The position numbers and the translations under genes were made by a program. From Psychrobacter sp. JB385 (GTDB lineage Bacteria; Pseudomonadota; Gammaproteobacteria; Pseudomonadales; Moraxellaceae): a stretch of DNA of 64,000 bases. Location of the stretch: contig NZ_FUKN01000014.1 of NCBI RefSeq assembly GCF_900163785.1, forward strand, positions 124,001-188,000, in the 5' to 3' direction. Under the pieces are notes generated by a model. That model was not told the DNA's origin. It saw nothing but the letters and a program-made list of their open reading frames with translations, and searched no databases. This document shows positions 16,678 through 26,204 of the stretch, one piece after another. Every line of letters starts with the position of its first letter. The stretch's first letter is position 1.

Positions 16678-18162
16678 CTAGCGCTGACGCAATGATGTCA
16701 ATAGACGCTGATGTATCCCTTCAAAACCGCCATTGGACATGATCACAATCGCATCGCCTGCCTGTGCATGGACGACAATGTGCTCAATGATGGCATCAAT
16801 ACTTGCAAGGACTTGTTGATCATTGATATTGTCTTGCGCAGTATTGGCTTTTTCAATTACCTCTTTTAAGCCCCATTCTAGTCCCGTCGGCTCATACCAT
16901 ATAGTATGGTCAGCGAGGGTAGCAGATTCGGCCAAGCTGTCTTGATGGATACCCATCTTCATGGTGTTGCTACGCGGCTCGATAATGGCCCAGATGCGTC
17001 GACCTGCCAGTTTCTTTTTGGCACCATCCAGCGTTGTCGCAATGGCAGTTGGGTGATGAGCAAAATCATCAAATACCAAAATATCATGAGCATCACCGAT
17101 AAGCTCCATGCGGCGTTTGATACCAGCAAAGGCAGATAATGCAGCGCAAGCAGTAGCAACGCTGACGCCAACATCATAGGCGGCAGCGACTGCCACTAAC
17201 GCATTATTGACGTTATGAATACCGCTCATTGACCAATCAACGATGGCGGTTTCATTATTGTCCGTAAAAATAATTTTAAATTGACCACCATCTTGACTGA
17301 TGAGCTCCGCTTGCCAGTCACTATTGTTGTTTAGGTTAGTCTCTTTTGCTGGTTCCTCAGTCACAATGGTATCAAGCACCGAAGTACGCCAAATAGGTGT
17401 CCATACCCCTTTTTTTAGCGTGTCTTCTAAGCTAATAGTTGCAGCGGGCATGATGATTTTGCCTGTGCTTGGAATCATGCGTACCATGTGATGGAACTGA
17501 GTTTGAATGGCATTAAGATCGGCAAAGATATCAGCATGATCAAATTCAAGGTTGTTTAAAATGGCAGTACGCGGGCGGTAGTGCACGAACTTTGAGCGCT
17601 TATCAAAAAAGGCTGAGTCGTACTCATCCGCTTCAATCACAAAATACCCAGTCTGCGACGAGTTATCGCTGTCGTTTTCTGCGCCCAGATAACTGCTGTG
17701 TGCAAAGACTTGTTGTAGATGGGCATCAGGCGTATCAACCAAGGGAACCCCGCCAATCAAAAACCCTGTATCAATACCAGCATAATGCAGTATCCAAGCT
17801 AGCATGGTGGTGGTCGTGGTCTTGCCGTGAGTACCAGCAACCGCGATCACATGACGAGATTGCAGTACTTGCTCAGATAAAAATTGTGGCCCTGACGTGT
17901 AGCGCAGACCTGTGTCCAGCATGTACTCGATGACATCCATGCCACGCTTCATGGCATTGCCAACGACGACTAAATCTGGTGCAGGTTGCAAATGCTCAAT
18001 CAGATAGCCTGACTCAATCGTAACGCCTGCATTCTCAAGCTGGGTGGACATAGGCGGATAGACATTGGCATCTGATCCTGTGACGGTATGCCCAAGTGCA
18101 CGCGCAAGCAGCGCCAGCGAACCCATAAAAGTACCACAAATACCAAGAATATGAATATGCAT
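16678..18162 (-). CDS. mpl: UDP-N-acetylmuramate:L-alanyl-gamma-D-glutamyl-meso-diaminopimelate ligase
   Basis: 494 residues from the ATG at 18162 (MHIHILGICGTFMG); a TTG five codons earlier is less likely. Murein-recycling ligase that joins the tripeptide released from old peptidoglycan to UDP-MurNAc. HILGICGTFMGSLALLA and GSDANVYPPMS are the Mpl-type Rossmann start, distinguishing it from MurC. The Mur ATP loop VAGTHGKTTTTTML (GTHGKT 110-115), NNLEFDHADIF, FDDFAHHPTAI and EPRSNTMKMG follow. A short low-complexity insertion (EEPAKETNLNNNSD) interrupts the central domain. It is monocistronic. Confidence 0.95.
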   Translation of the reverse strand: MHIHILGICGTFMGSLALLARALGHTVTGSDANVYPPMSTQLENAGVTIESGYLIEHLQPAPDLVVVGNAMKRGMDVIEYMLDTGLRYTSGPQFLSEQVLQSRHVIAVAGTHGKTTTTTMLAWILHYAGIDTGFLIGGVPLVDTPDAHLQQVFAHSSYLGAENDSDNSSQTGYFVIEADEYDSAFFDKRSKFVHYRPRTAILNNLEFDHADIFADLNAIQTQFHHMVRMIPSTGKIIMPAATISLEDTLKKGVWTPIWRTSVLDTIVTEEPAKETNLNNNSDWQAELISQDGGQFKIIFTDNNETAIVDWSMSGIHNVNNALVAVAAAYDVGVSVATACAALSAFAGIKRRMELIGDAHDILVFDDFAHHPTAIATTLDGAKKKLAGRRIWAIIEPRSNTMKMGIHQDSLAESATLADHTIWYEPTGLEWGLKEVIEKANTAQDNINDQQVLASIDAIIEHIVVHAQAGDAIVIMSNGGFEGIHQRLLTSLRQR

Positions 18163-18367
18163 AGACGTTCCGTACAAGCTAAATTAAGAGAATAAAAGGA
18201 TAGAGTGATCCGTAATTTTAATGGAGATTCATTATCAGATATACTCGCCCTAACGATTGTAAGCAATGATGATATCTTGCTACAAAAAGAGCAAAGGCTG
18301 ATTAAAATATCAACGCGATAAATAGCCATTCATTGTAAAGTAAACACTATGAGATGACCAATAAAAA

Positions 18368-18386
18368 ACGCCTAACTAGTAGGCGT
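18368..18386 (-). terminator. Terminator of the NlpE-like gene
   Basis: ACGCCTA-ACTAG-TAGGCGT, a perfect 7-bp stem; on the minus strand it runs into TTTTTTAT. It lies 210 bp after the NlpE-like gene, so it may instead be a remnant. The 435-bp spacer 18163-18597 holds no gene I can support. Confidence 0.6.
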
Positions 18387-18597
18387 GGTTCAGTGCATCT
18401 ATTCGATTGATTGCATCATATTGCGTATAGTGTTAAAAACGAGAGAGTAGTATTCAAAACCAAAGAGGCTGTTTTTTAGGTCTGTAATGGCGTTTGTATA
18501 AAAGTATTTTTATCTAAGAAACAGGTCACCTAAAAAATAAATTATCTAAAAATAATCTCCCTTAAATACCACTTCTTCAAAACCTTCTACAGCATGA

Positions 18598-19242
18598 TTA
18601 TTGACGCGACAAAATATAGTCATTATTCGGGGTTTTGTCCGCATGCATCAAGATTAGATGATTGTCTTGAATGTCATAGCTTTCAATCTTTTTATCTTCA
18701 TAAACGATGGTAATGGTGTTGTTGTCTTGGCGATACACACCCGATTCAAGTAAAGGTGCACGCGGGCTGTCAGGATTATTATAGATACTGGTTTTTGATA
18801 CTGAGCCATCAGCGAACAGATTCAAGGTGACATCGATGCTACTACAAGCATCACAAGGCACCATACCACCATAATCGCCCATTAGCGTGGCCTGTAAGGT
18901 GTTATTGCGATTACTTGACTCTGCTCCCATAAGGGATTGGGTGGGGTTGGCGTCACTACTTGATTGCGCAGCTGCGATTAAGGACTGGCCTTCTGAGGCG
19001 TCATTCAGTCCGTCATTAGACTGAAGAAGGCTACCATCTTGCAAATTTTGGGTCAGATTTTCTGAGTCAGCTTGGGCTACGTTGTCAGAAGAGGCAAGCT
19101 GATTTGCTAAGCTTTTGTCATCATTAGAAGAGGCACTATCACAACCAATCAGCGCAACACAAAGTGGTAGCACAAGTAGAGAGCGGCCAACACGTTTGGC
19201 TACAGTAAGCATCGTTGCGCAGGTAGGCGCAGAATATATCAT
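18598..19242 (-). CDS. NlpE-like lipoprotein (copper resistance / envelope stress)
   Basis: 214 residues from the ATG at 19242, which has GGGGTG just upstream; ATG 19212 gives a more usual signal peptide and is an alternative. The lipobox VALIGC is visible after RSLLVLPLC. About 80 residues of Ser/Asp/Gln-rich linker follow. The C-terminal domain reads YGGMVPCDACSSIDVTLNLFADG, SVYRQ and YILSRQ, the NlpE N-terminal beta-barrel with its C-x-x-C. In E. coli NlpE senses surface contact and copper at the outer membrane and triggers Cpx. Here only one domain is present, so signalling is unproven. Confidence 0.75.
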   Translation of the reverse strand: MIYSAPTCATMLTVAKRVGRSLLVLPLCVALIGCDSASSNDDKSLANQLASSDNVAQADSENLTQNLQDGSLLQSNDGLNDASEGQSLIAAAQSSSDANPTQSLMGAESSNRNNTLQATLMGDYGGMVPCDACSSIDVTLNLFADGSVSKTSIYNNPDSPRAPLLESGVYRQDNNTITIVYEDKKIESYDIQDNHLILMHADKTPNNDYILSRQ

Positions 19243-19627
19243 GGTCACCCCAAAGAACAGTTTATTAAACAATATTTGTTGTCACACAAGGCTTCTTATC
19301 ACGCAATGCAGCTATAGATCACCAGTACGACTAATGATGCTATTTGGTTATAAAAATACATTGAAAAAAATGGATAAAAAGCATCAACAAAGTATTTGGG
19401 TTTTTAAGGCCATAATCGTGTATTTATCACTAATAACCTATTAAAAACGATAAATATCTAATGATATCAGCCAATTAAAAAGTCTAATAGAATGAATCAA
19501 GATATCAAAGGTTAGGAATATCTCTGTGGACTTTTTGTTATGAATAAAAGCTGAAGAGATAAATATAGCCGTTTACACAGTCACCAAAGCAACTTATAAA
19601 GGTGGTTAAATAGGCCTAACAGTCGCC

Positions 19628-19674
19628 TCATCCAAACAAGGACAAATAATCAAGTCATATACCTGTTTGGATGA
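19628..19674. repeat. 11-bp perfect inverted repeat
   Basis: TCATCCAAACA (19628-19638) and TGTTTGGATGA (19664-19674), 25 nt apart, lie 3' of dsbB in the 472-bp spacer 19243-19714. There is no adjacent T-run on the dsbB strand, so this is not a standard terminator. Nothing else is seen in the spacer. Confidence 0.5.
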
Positions 19675-19714
19675 AGGATTATAGCGGAAAAGCAAGTTGA
19701 ATTCTAACCCTCTT

Positions 19715-20242
19715 TTAGGCAAGGCGGTTAGGTACAGTAGGGCGTAAGATACGCCACAGTATCAACACATGCACAATCAATAGCACAGCAAATAAAATCA
19801 AAGACTGCTCAGGAATACTCAATCCCATAAAGGTCCAGTCAACCGTGGCACATTCACCAGAGCCTGCAAACACTTCCCTGAATACTTGTAAAATCGGCAA
19901 AGTATCTAACCAATAATCCAAACCAGGGCCACATGAAGGCACTTGATCGGCAGGCAAATGCTGGAGCCAAACGTGACGCGCTGCGACGATCGTTGCCCAG
20001 CCAATACCTGCTAAGCTACCAACCCATAATATCAATCTTACCACCATCGATTTTGGGTTAAATAGTGCCGATATCAGAGCGAAGCCGCCCATGATAATCA
20101 GACCAACACGTTGGAAAATACAAAGCGGGCAGGGTGTTAGGCCCAAATGACGCTGCAAAAAGAACAGCGCAAAACTCATACCTATCACGGCCATTATCAC
20201 GAGAAATACTTGTAGATTGCGGTAAGTGGTCAGCTGTAGCAT
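19715..20242 (-). CDS. dsbB: Disulfide bond formation protein B
   Basis: 175 residues, four membrane helices. Reoxidises DsbA by passing electrons to quinones. The first periplasmic loop holds C38-P-L-C41 (GLTPCPLCIFQR), and the second holds C104 and C131 (VPSCGPGLDYWLD...GSGECATVDW): all four catalytic cysteines. The conserved Arg after the first pair (FQRVG), which helps bind quinone, is present. Its ATG overlaps no neighbour; gshA ends 57 bp upstream, so the two could be co-transcribed. It supplies oxidising power in the same periplasm where the DsbC-like protein acts. Confidence 0.95.
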   Translation of the reverse strand: MLQLTTYRNLQVFLVIMAVIGMSFALFFLQRHLGLTPCPLCIFQRVGLIIMGGFALISALFNPKSMVVRLILWVGSLAGIGWATIVAARHVWLQHLPADQVPSCGPGLDYWLDTLPILQVFREVFAGSGECATVDWTFMGLSIPEQSLILFAVLLIVHVLILWRILRPTVPNRLA

Positions 20243-20298
20243 CAGGAGGTTACTCTTGTAAAGTTAGTCATCTATAAAGGATAAATAGCCAGTAAGAA

Positions 20299-21882
20299 TT
20301 AGCGATATTGCTGCAAAAATTCCATAAAGTCTTGTGTTTCGGCGGCTTCAATCTCAGCTTGCTGTAGTATAGATTTTTCGGCCAGTACTTCATACTTTGC
20401 TTGAGTATTTGGGCTAAGTGTTTGCTGTAATAAAGACTCACGATGCTGCTCAGCCAGTGTAAAACCAAGCTGCCATAAGCTACCTAGGCGCTTACTATCA
20501 GAGTTAACTTGTGCTGAGATGGTTGACTCAGGATGTCCCGCTTTGCCTTGCATCAAAGCCACCGCCGCGCGGTAATCATTGCCACCATAATGAGCATCTA
20601 ATAAGGCTGCTAATGGTTGCATACGCTCTAGATGGGTCAGCATCCAGCTCTCAAGCAACTGCTCTTCACCATTGTCTAAGATATGCAGACCTTCACGGCG
20701 ACCTTCATTCACCACGCGCTCAAGGTTGATGGCCAGCGTCTCTTCTTCTTCTGGCAATAGATCAGGCGAATCACTAAGTAGGCAGTACAAGGCCATCACT
20801 TCTAAGAAGCAAGCGCTTGAAAGACGAATACCAACATCGCTATATGGATCAAGGTCAATGGCACGAAACTCAACATAGGCAATACCGCGACGCTCAAGCG
20901 CTTCGGTTGGCGTCTCACCGCTCAATGTGACTTGTTTGGGACGAATAGGACTATAGTATTCGTTTTCTATTTGTAGAATATGATTATTGATCTGAATGGG
21001 ATTGCCATCCGCATCTTCTAGACCCAGCTTCTCAAAGCTTTCGTGCGGGGTTTGAATGGCACGGCGCAGTCCCTCAACATATTCTGGCAAATAGTTATAG
21101 CGGATATCAAGATGCTCTTGCACGCTATTGGTATAGCCAAGCTTGCCCATGCGCAGACTGGTTGCCGTAGGCTTGTAGTAAGTTGACTCATTGAGCAATT
21201 CTAAATCATGCTCACGGCCCGCTATAAAACAAGGACAAACGCTTGGGCTGGCACCCAATAAATAAAGAACAAGGCTGGTTAAACGCTTAAAGTTACGAAT
21301 AAGACCTAGGTATTTTTCATTTTTAAATTCTGTCAGCGTCTGGCTTTGCGTAGCAGGGGTTTGTGCTTGCCAAGCTTCAAACAACTCGTCACCAAAAGAC
21401 AGGTTATAATGCAAACCTGCAATCGTCTGCATGCGGCGACCATAACGGATACCAAGACCACTGCGATATAAGGTTTTCAGCTTGCCCGTATTTGAGCTGC
21501 CATAATCCGCCAATGGAATGTCTTCATCATCAGATGACAGCATACATGGCATTGAGAGCGGCCACATGAGCTCGCCTTCTGGTATGCCTTGATAGACCAA
21601 CACATGCAGCTGACGAAGCATGTTTAGGGTTTCTTTTGGAGACGTTTTGGGATCAGTAATGAGCTCAAGTAAGCTTTCTGAATAATCTGTGGTGATAAAA
21701 GGATGGGTGAGTTTTGATCCAAGTTTGGTAGGATGCGGGGTTTGAGACAAAAAACCATCAGGCCTCACGCGCAGGCCTTCTTTTTCGATACCACGCAGCA
21801 TACCTGTTAAATGTGTGCTGTCAAACCAGTTGGGAATGTCAAAGCTGACAAAGCTACTCGCTGAATTACTCATAATAGTCAT
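20299..21882 (-). CDS. gshA: Glutamate-cysteine ligase
   Basis: 527 residues, the length of the proteobacterial type (E. coli 518). Joins Glu and Cys, the first and rate-limiting step of glutathione synthesis. The N-terminal signature RGIEKEGLRVRPDGFLSQTPHPTKLGS is the ATP/glutamate-binding start of the GshA family, with THPFITTDYSESLLELITDP next, and YVEFRAIDLDPYSDVGI holding the catalytic Glu and Arg. There are two near starts, ATG 21882 and ATG 21873; neither has a strong ribosome site. gshB is not in the window. Confidence 0.95.
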   Translation of the reverse strand: MTIMSNSASSFVSFDIPNWFDSTHLTGMLRGIEKEGLRVRPDGFLSQTPHPTKLGSKLTHPFITTDYSESLLELITDPKTSPKETLNMLRQLHVLVYQGIPEGELMWPLSMPCMLSSDDEDIPLADYGSSNTGKLKTLYRSGLGIRYGRRMQTIAGLHYNLSFGDELFEAWQAQTPATQSQTLTEFKNEKYLGLIRNFKRLTSLVLYLLGASPSVCPCFIAGREHDLELLNESTYYKPTATSLRMGKLGYTNSVQEHLDIRYNYLPEYVEGLRRAIQTPHESFEKLGLEDADGNPIQINNHILQIENEYYSPIRPKQVTLSGETPTEALERRGIAYVEFRAIDLDPYSDVGIRLSSACFLEVMALYCLLSDSPDLLPEEEETLAINLERVVNEGRREGLHILDNGEEQLLESWMLTHLERMQPLAALLDAHYGGNDYRAAVALMQGKAGHPESTISAQVNSDSKRLGSLWQLGFTLAEQHRESLLQQTLSPNTQAKYEVLAEKSILQQAEIEAAETQDFMEFLQQYR

Positions 21883-22094
21883 CTATTGTTATTTATTATG
21901 GCGAATCAAAACACGACTGGCGTTTGACCATAAAAGAAGTAAATATTGGATTTAGAATTCCGTCAGTTTAGCTCAAAGCTGCTTTGAAAACCACGAGCAA
22001 TTACAAATACGATAAGCTTTGCAAAGGCACGTCTGCCTATCTTTTGGCAGCTGTTTGGCGTCAATAACGTTTCTGCTAGACGATATAAAATCGA

Positions 22095-22127
22095 TAAAAA
22101 AAGCATCTACCCAATAGATAGATGCTA
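22095..22127 (-). terminator. Terminator of erpA
   Basis: AGCATCTA...TAGATGCT (22102-22126) followed on the minus strand by TTTTTTTATCG, 78 bp after erpA. The remaining part of the 322-bp spacer 21883-22204 shows nothing else. Confidence 0.8.
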
Positions 22128-22204
22128 TGAAGGCGCTGTATAAAGCTATATATCATAGCGCCAGCGAACCACTAAGGCATCTTGATAAGAAATAGGTAGA
22201 TACC

Positions 22205-22585
22205 TTAAATAGAGAATGACGAGCCACAGCCACAAGTGGTGGTGGCATTAGGGTTGGTCACTATAAAGCGCGCCCCTTCTAACCCTTCCGTGTAATCAAC
22301 GGTAGAACCTTGTAAGTACTGATAACTAAGCGAGTCCACGACCAGCGTCACATCGCCATTATCAAAATTGGCATCGTCTTCGTTTAAGTCATTGGCGAAA
22401 TTAAAGCCGTAAGAAAAACCTGAACAACCACCGCCTGTCACATAGACACGCAGCATAAGGTCGCTATCGCCTTCTTCTTCACGTAGGCGACGTACTTTTT
22501 GTGCGGCGCTATCGGTGAGTCTTAATACGGTTGGATCTACAGGCTGGCTGGCGCTTGGGTTAAATTGGTTGGCTGATTCGTTCAT
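22205..22585 (-). CDS. erpA: Iron-sulfur cluster insertion protein ErpA
   Basis: 126 residues from the ATG at 22585 (MNESANQF), which has GAGGTAG directly upstream; a TTG eight codons earlier is rejected. A-type carrier that receives Fe-S clusters and hands them to apo-proteins. The three ligands are C54 ([13 protein letters not shown]) and C118, C120 ([10 protein letters not shown]), and the body [16 protein letters not shown] ... FVTNPNA matches ErpA rather than IscA in its N-terminal extension and its isolation from an isc operon. It is monocistronic. Confidence 0.9.
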   Translation of the reverse strand: MNESANQFNPSASQPVDPTVLRLTDSAAQKVRRLREEEGDSDLMLRVYVTGGGCSGFSYGFNFANDLNEDDANFDNGDVTLVVDSLSYQYLQGSTVDYTEGLEGARFIVTNPNATTTCGCGSSFSI

Positions 22586-23034
22586 ATCTACCTCAGTTGC
22601 TAGGATCAAATGCTTTCGTCGTCCTGTTTGGGTTTGCTATATATAGGTTGCAAATAAAGATACGTACGGCGTTTGATTCGATTGGGTGCTGTCATTAGGG
22701 CGGTGCTGTCGGCTATGCTATTAAGTGCCATGGCCACAATTTTGTGGATTGCTGACGCTCATCTGGTAGCAGTATATCATAATGGGGATAAGGATTCGTT
22801 TGTCAAGCGTGCGACGATCAACCAAATTTACTGCTCTGGCAGAAGTCACTTATTGCGCCATTATTTGTGATAACGCCCATCAATTATTCATCAAATAAAC
22901 ACTTAGTTTTGAAATAGTTATTTAATCATTTGCCTATGCGTCAAGCGTTTGAAATAATAGCCGCCATTAACATGCCAGATGTGTGTTTTTCTGCTTGCCC
23001 ATATTTTATATTACTGTTGAGATGAAGAAATTAT
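22586..23034. other. Intergenic region between erpA and the ABC-F gene
   Basis: 449 bp, AT-rich, divergent, and so must carry promoters for both genes. I see no reliable -35/-10 pair or hairpin. A 65-codon open frame at 22673 is not convincing. Confidence 0.5.
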
Positions 23035-25101
23035 ATGATCGAATTTAAAGACGTTGGTGTTCGCCGTGATGGTCGTGAATTGTTTGCAGGTGCAAGCTTC
23101 CAGCTACATCCGGGCCACAAAGTTGGCTTAACGGGCAATAACGGCACAGGCAAATCTACGTTGTTTGCTTTGTTGTTGACACAGATGGGCAAGGGCGAGA
23201 CCGAAGTCACACTCGATAGGGGAGAAGTCAGTATTCCAGATAGCTGGCATGTGGCACACATGGCGCAAGAAGTGGGGGCGAGCACCCAGACCGCGATTGA
23301 TTATGTGCTCAGTGGTGATGAACAGTGGTATGAGATTAATGCAGCTTTAAATGACTTAAGTAGCGTGAGCGATGAGCAGATTGGTGTCTTACATCAGCAA
23401 TTTGATGAGATTGATGGCTATCGTACGCCAACCAAGGCAGCGCAAATCATGGCGGGTCTTGGCTTTAATACCAGTCAGCATGAGCTGCCAGTAGAAGGGT
23501 TTTCGGGTGGTTGGCGCATGCGCTTAAACCTTGCCAAAACCTTGATGAGCCGAGCCGATTTGATGCTGCTCGATGAGCCAACCAACCATTTGGATTTGGA
23601 TGCGATCTTGTGGCTTGAAACCTGGATTAACGCGTACACAGGGTTGGTCATTGTTATCTCGCATGACCAAGCCTTCTTGGATGCGACAGTTGGTCATATC
23701 TTGCATGTTGAACAACAAAAAATCACCCTTTATACCGGTAATTATCAGCAGTTTATTCGTACGCGTCATGAGCGTATGGCGCAGCAGCAGCAAGCGTTTG
23801 AAAAGCAGCAAGCGACCAAAGCGCATTTGGATGACTTTATTCGTCGCTTTCGTGCCAAGGCCAGTAAAGCCAAACAAGCGCAGAGCCGTATCAAACAGCT
23901 TGAGCGTATGGCAGAGCTGTCACCGATGATGGCAGACAATCCTTTCTCGTTTCGGTTTTATGAGCCTGCCAATATGAGCTCGCCACTGATTGAGCTGACT
24001 CAGGCAGACATCGGTTATAGCGATACGCCACTATTGCATAATGCCAATGTACAAGTCACGCCCGATACGCGTCTTGGTTTGCTTGGGATGAATGGCGCGG
24101 GTAAATCGACGCTGATTAAAGCCTTAGTGGGTGAGCTTGGCGTGCTGTCAGGCACTTACCGTGCATCTGATACCCTCAAACTTGGCTACTTTAACCAGCA
24201 CCAAATGGACGTGCTAGATGCCACTGCAACGCCATTACAAATGATGCGCCGATTGGCAGGCAAGACCTCAGATGCCGAGCTGCGCTCTTTCTTAGGCAGT
24301 TTTGATTTTCGCGGTGATCGCATTGATACCCCAAGTGAGCTATTCTCGGGTGGCGAGCGTGCGCGTCTGACTTTAGCATTGATTGTCTGGCAACGTCCAA
24401 ACGTCCTTGTCCTTGATGAGCCAACCAACCATTTAGATTTGCAAATGCGCCAAGCCTTGACCATTGCACTGCAAGGCTTTCAAGGAGCAGTAGTACTCGT
24501 GTCGCATGACCGTGAGCTGATTGCCAACGTCTGTGATGAGTTGTTTTTGGTGCATGATGGTCAGATTGATGAGTTCGAGGGCGACATCAGTGACTATGGT
24601 AAATGGCTTGCTGAAAAGCGTAAGCAAGAAAATGCGCAAGACAAAAATACTGGCAAGAAAAAGAACAAAAAAGACAGCAAGAAGTTTGTTTCACGTGAAA
24701 CAAAGAATACCGCATCTGAACATCAAGCTGCTTCTGATTTAACAACCCAAAAAAGCGCAGGCTCAGTTGCTAATAGCACAGTCTCGCACAATAAAGCTTC
24801 TACTCAATCGACACTGAGCAAAGAAGAACAGCGTAAACTGGCCGCAGAACAACGCAAACTGACCGCGCCTGTGCGCCGTGACATTGAAAACACCGAAAAA
24901 ACACTGGCTAAAATCAATGAAAAACTGAGCGCGCTTGAAGACAAACTGGCTGACACCAGTCTTTATGAAGACAGTCGCAAATCTGATTTGATGGTTTTAT
25001 TGAATGAGCAAACGGCATTACAGCAGCAGCATAATGACAATGAAGAGCAGCTATTACAATCCATGACGACATTAGAAGAGATGGAAGCCAGCTTTGAGTA
25101 A
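23035..25101 (+). CDS. yheS: ABC-F family ATPase, YheS type
   Basis: 688 residues, two soluble ABC domains without membrane segments. Domain 1 has Walker A GNNGTGKST (34-42), signature FSGGWRMRLNLAK and LLDEPTNHLDLDA. A charged linker (QQQQAFEKQQATKAHLDDFIRRFRAKASKAKQAQSRIKQLERM) follows, then domain 2 with GMNGAGKST (about 352), SGGERARLTL and VLDEPTNHLDL. The C-terminal tail has a Lys/Ser-rich stretch (about 530-610) and a coiled coil. These factors act on ribosomes. The parS site at 24687 falls in the low-complexity tail (codons about 551-556), where the encoded sequence (FVSRETK) is not otherwise constrained. Confidence 0.92.
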   Translation: MIEFKDVGVRRDGRELFAGASFQLHPGHKVGLTGNNGTGKSTLFALLLTQMGKGETEVTLDRGEVSIPDSWHVAHMAQEVGASTQTAIDYVLSGDEQWYEINAALNDLSSVSDEQIGVLHQQFDEIDGYRTPTKAAQIMAGLGFNTSQHELPVEGFSGGWRMRLNLAKTLMSRADLMLLDEPTNHLDLDAILWLETWINAYTGLVIVISHDQAFLDATVGHILHVEQQKITLYTGNYQQFIRTRHERMAQQQQAFEKQQATKAHLDDFIRRFRAKASKAKQAQSRIKQLERMAELSPMMADNPFSFRFYEPANMSSPLIELTQADIGYSDTPLLHNANVQVTPDTRLGLLGMNGAGKSTLIKALVGELGVLSGTYRASDTLKLGYFNQHQMDVLDATATPLQMMRRLAGKTSDAELRSFLGSFDFRGDRIDTPSELFSGGERARLTLALIVWQRPNVLVLDEPTNHLDLQMRQALTIALQGFQGAVVLVSHDRELIANVCDELFLVHDGQIDEFEGDISDYGKWLAEKRKQENAQDKNTGKKKNKKDSKKFVSRETKNTASEHQAASDLTTQKSAGSVANSTVSHNKASTQSTLSKEEQRKLAAEQRKLTAPVRRDIENTEKTLAKINEKLSALEDKLADTSLYEDSRKSDLMVLLNEQTALQQQHNDNEEQLLQSMTTLEEMEASFE
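24687..24702. promoter_or_regulatory. Perfect parS site (ParB binding)
   Basis: TGTTTCACGTGAAACA matches the 16-bp bacterial parS consensus at every base. It lies inside the ABC-F gene, in the part coding the linker tail. The consensus is established knowledge; occupancy here is inferred. Confidence 0.85.
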
Positions 25102-25163
25102 ATCGTTCAATATAGAGATTTTTAATGATTTATTAGGCAATGATCTGTTTAAAACCCAATCGT

Positions 25164-25195
25164 AAAAAAGGGAAGGCATAGGCCTTCCCTTTTTT
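25164..25195. terminator. Bidirectional terminator between the ABC-F and rlpA genes
   Basis: AAAAAAGGGAAGGC-ATA-GGCCTTCCCTTTTTT, a nearly perfect stem with T-runs on both strands. Confidence 0.92.
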
Positions 25196-25208
25196 ATTAC
25201 ATCATTCT

Positions 25209-25571
25209 TTATTCTTTACGGTATTTACCATCTCCATAAGAGAGGATCTTCATCGTCGTGGTACATAACTGGCAATCTATCTGACTGGCAGCAGCTTTCG
25301 ATAAATCAAGAATGCGGCCTCTAATATAAGGGCCTCGGTCTGTGATTTTGACCACGACACTTTCTTTTGTCTTTTGGTTGGTTACTTGTACTTTTGTCCC
25401 GAACGGCAGGGTTTTGTGTGCCGCGGTGAGAGAGTTCATATTGAAGATACTACCACTTGCGGTACGTTTACCATGAAACTTACTACCGTAATAACTTGTG
25501 TTAGCAGCGAACACCGTGGTACTCAGCAATATTGACAACGTCACAACCAGAGACTTAATTAAATAAGACAT
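25209..25571 (-). CDS. RlpA-like double-psi beta-barrel protein
   Basis: 120 residues. A signal peptide (KSLVVTLSILLSTTVFAA) is followed by a compact RlpA domain: TSYYGSKFHGKRTASGSIFNMNSLTAAHKTLPFGTKVQVTN and VVKITDRGPYIRGRILDLSKAAA. The latter contains the conserved Asp-Arg-Gly-Pro and catalytic Asp/His positions of the septal ring lytic transglycosylase. No lipobox and no C-terminal SPOR domain are present, so it is a short secreted version. It probably binds or cleaves denuded glycan in the periplasm. It is monocistronic. Confidence 0.8.
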   Translation of the reverse strand: MSYLIKSLVVTLSILLSTTVFAANTSYYGSKFHGKRTASGSIFNMNSLTAAHKTLPFGTKVQVTNQKTKESVVVKITDRGPYIRGRILDLSKAAASQIDCQLCTTTMKILSYGDGKYRKE

Positions 25572-26026
25572 TTAATACCTTTTTTCTATGAACGAAATAG
25601 ACAGAAATATCTGCCTATGTTATCCATACCCCCTATGAGTATAAATAATCGACGTATTCTACAAGGAAGAACTTGTTATATTCTTACTGTGATGTAGGAG
25701 AACTTTCAAAGGCAAATGTTTGTTTTTTAAGAGAAAAAAGTGTTTTTAACCATAAATAGACACGTTATAAATCTGCATAATATTCTGTGAAGCATTGATT
25801 CTTATAAGCGAGACTACAAAAATGCTCACCAAAACGGATTAGGAAAGCATATTTTTTATTCTCATAACCGTGTGTGTCCAAAAAGCTACTAGTAACATTT
25901 AAGAAAAAATAGTAGTGATCTCCAAGTAAAAGCTATTAATTTGAAAAAAATGGGCTAGATAGAGTGTAAAGTTGACTATAGGAAGTAGCTTAGAAAGTCA
26001 GTGCGCCTACTTTATTACGTAAAAAC

Positions 26027-26060
26027 CATAATTAGGTAGGAATCATAATTAGATAGAAAT
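26027..26060. repeat. Imperfect 17-bp tandem repeat
   Basis: CATAATTAGGTAGGAAT (26027-26043) and CATAATTAGATAGAAAT (26044-26060) are adjacent and differ at two places. They lie in the AT-rich 633-bp spacer 25572-26204 upstream of the first Bor-type gene, about 145 bp from its start; nothing else is seen in that spacer. Confidence 0.65.
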
Positions 26061-26204
26061 CTTAGCTCATTGCGTACTTAAAAATAGCAACGAAAATTTA
26101 CAATTCATATATATTTATATAATTTTCATTACAAATATGTTGCTTTATAGATGCTTTACGGTTAGTATTTTTCTCCGAACAAATATTAACTATTGGAATC
26201 AAAT

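Noticed and set aside
22673-22870. 65-codon frame between erpA and the ABC-F gene
   Set aside because: It has a hydrophobic start but no ribosome site and no family resemblance; it lies in a region that must carry two promoters.
24191-24469. Long minus-strand frames inside the ABC-F gene
   Set aside because: They mirror the conserved ATPase domain in other frames and show no independent start or pattern.
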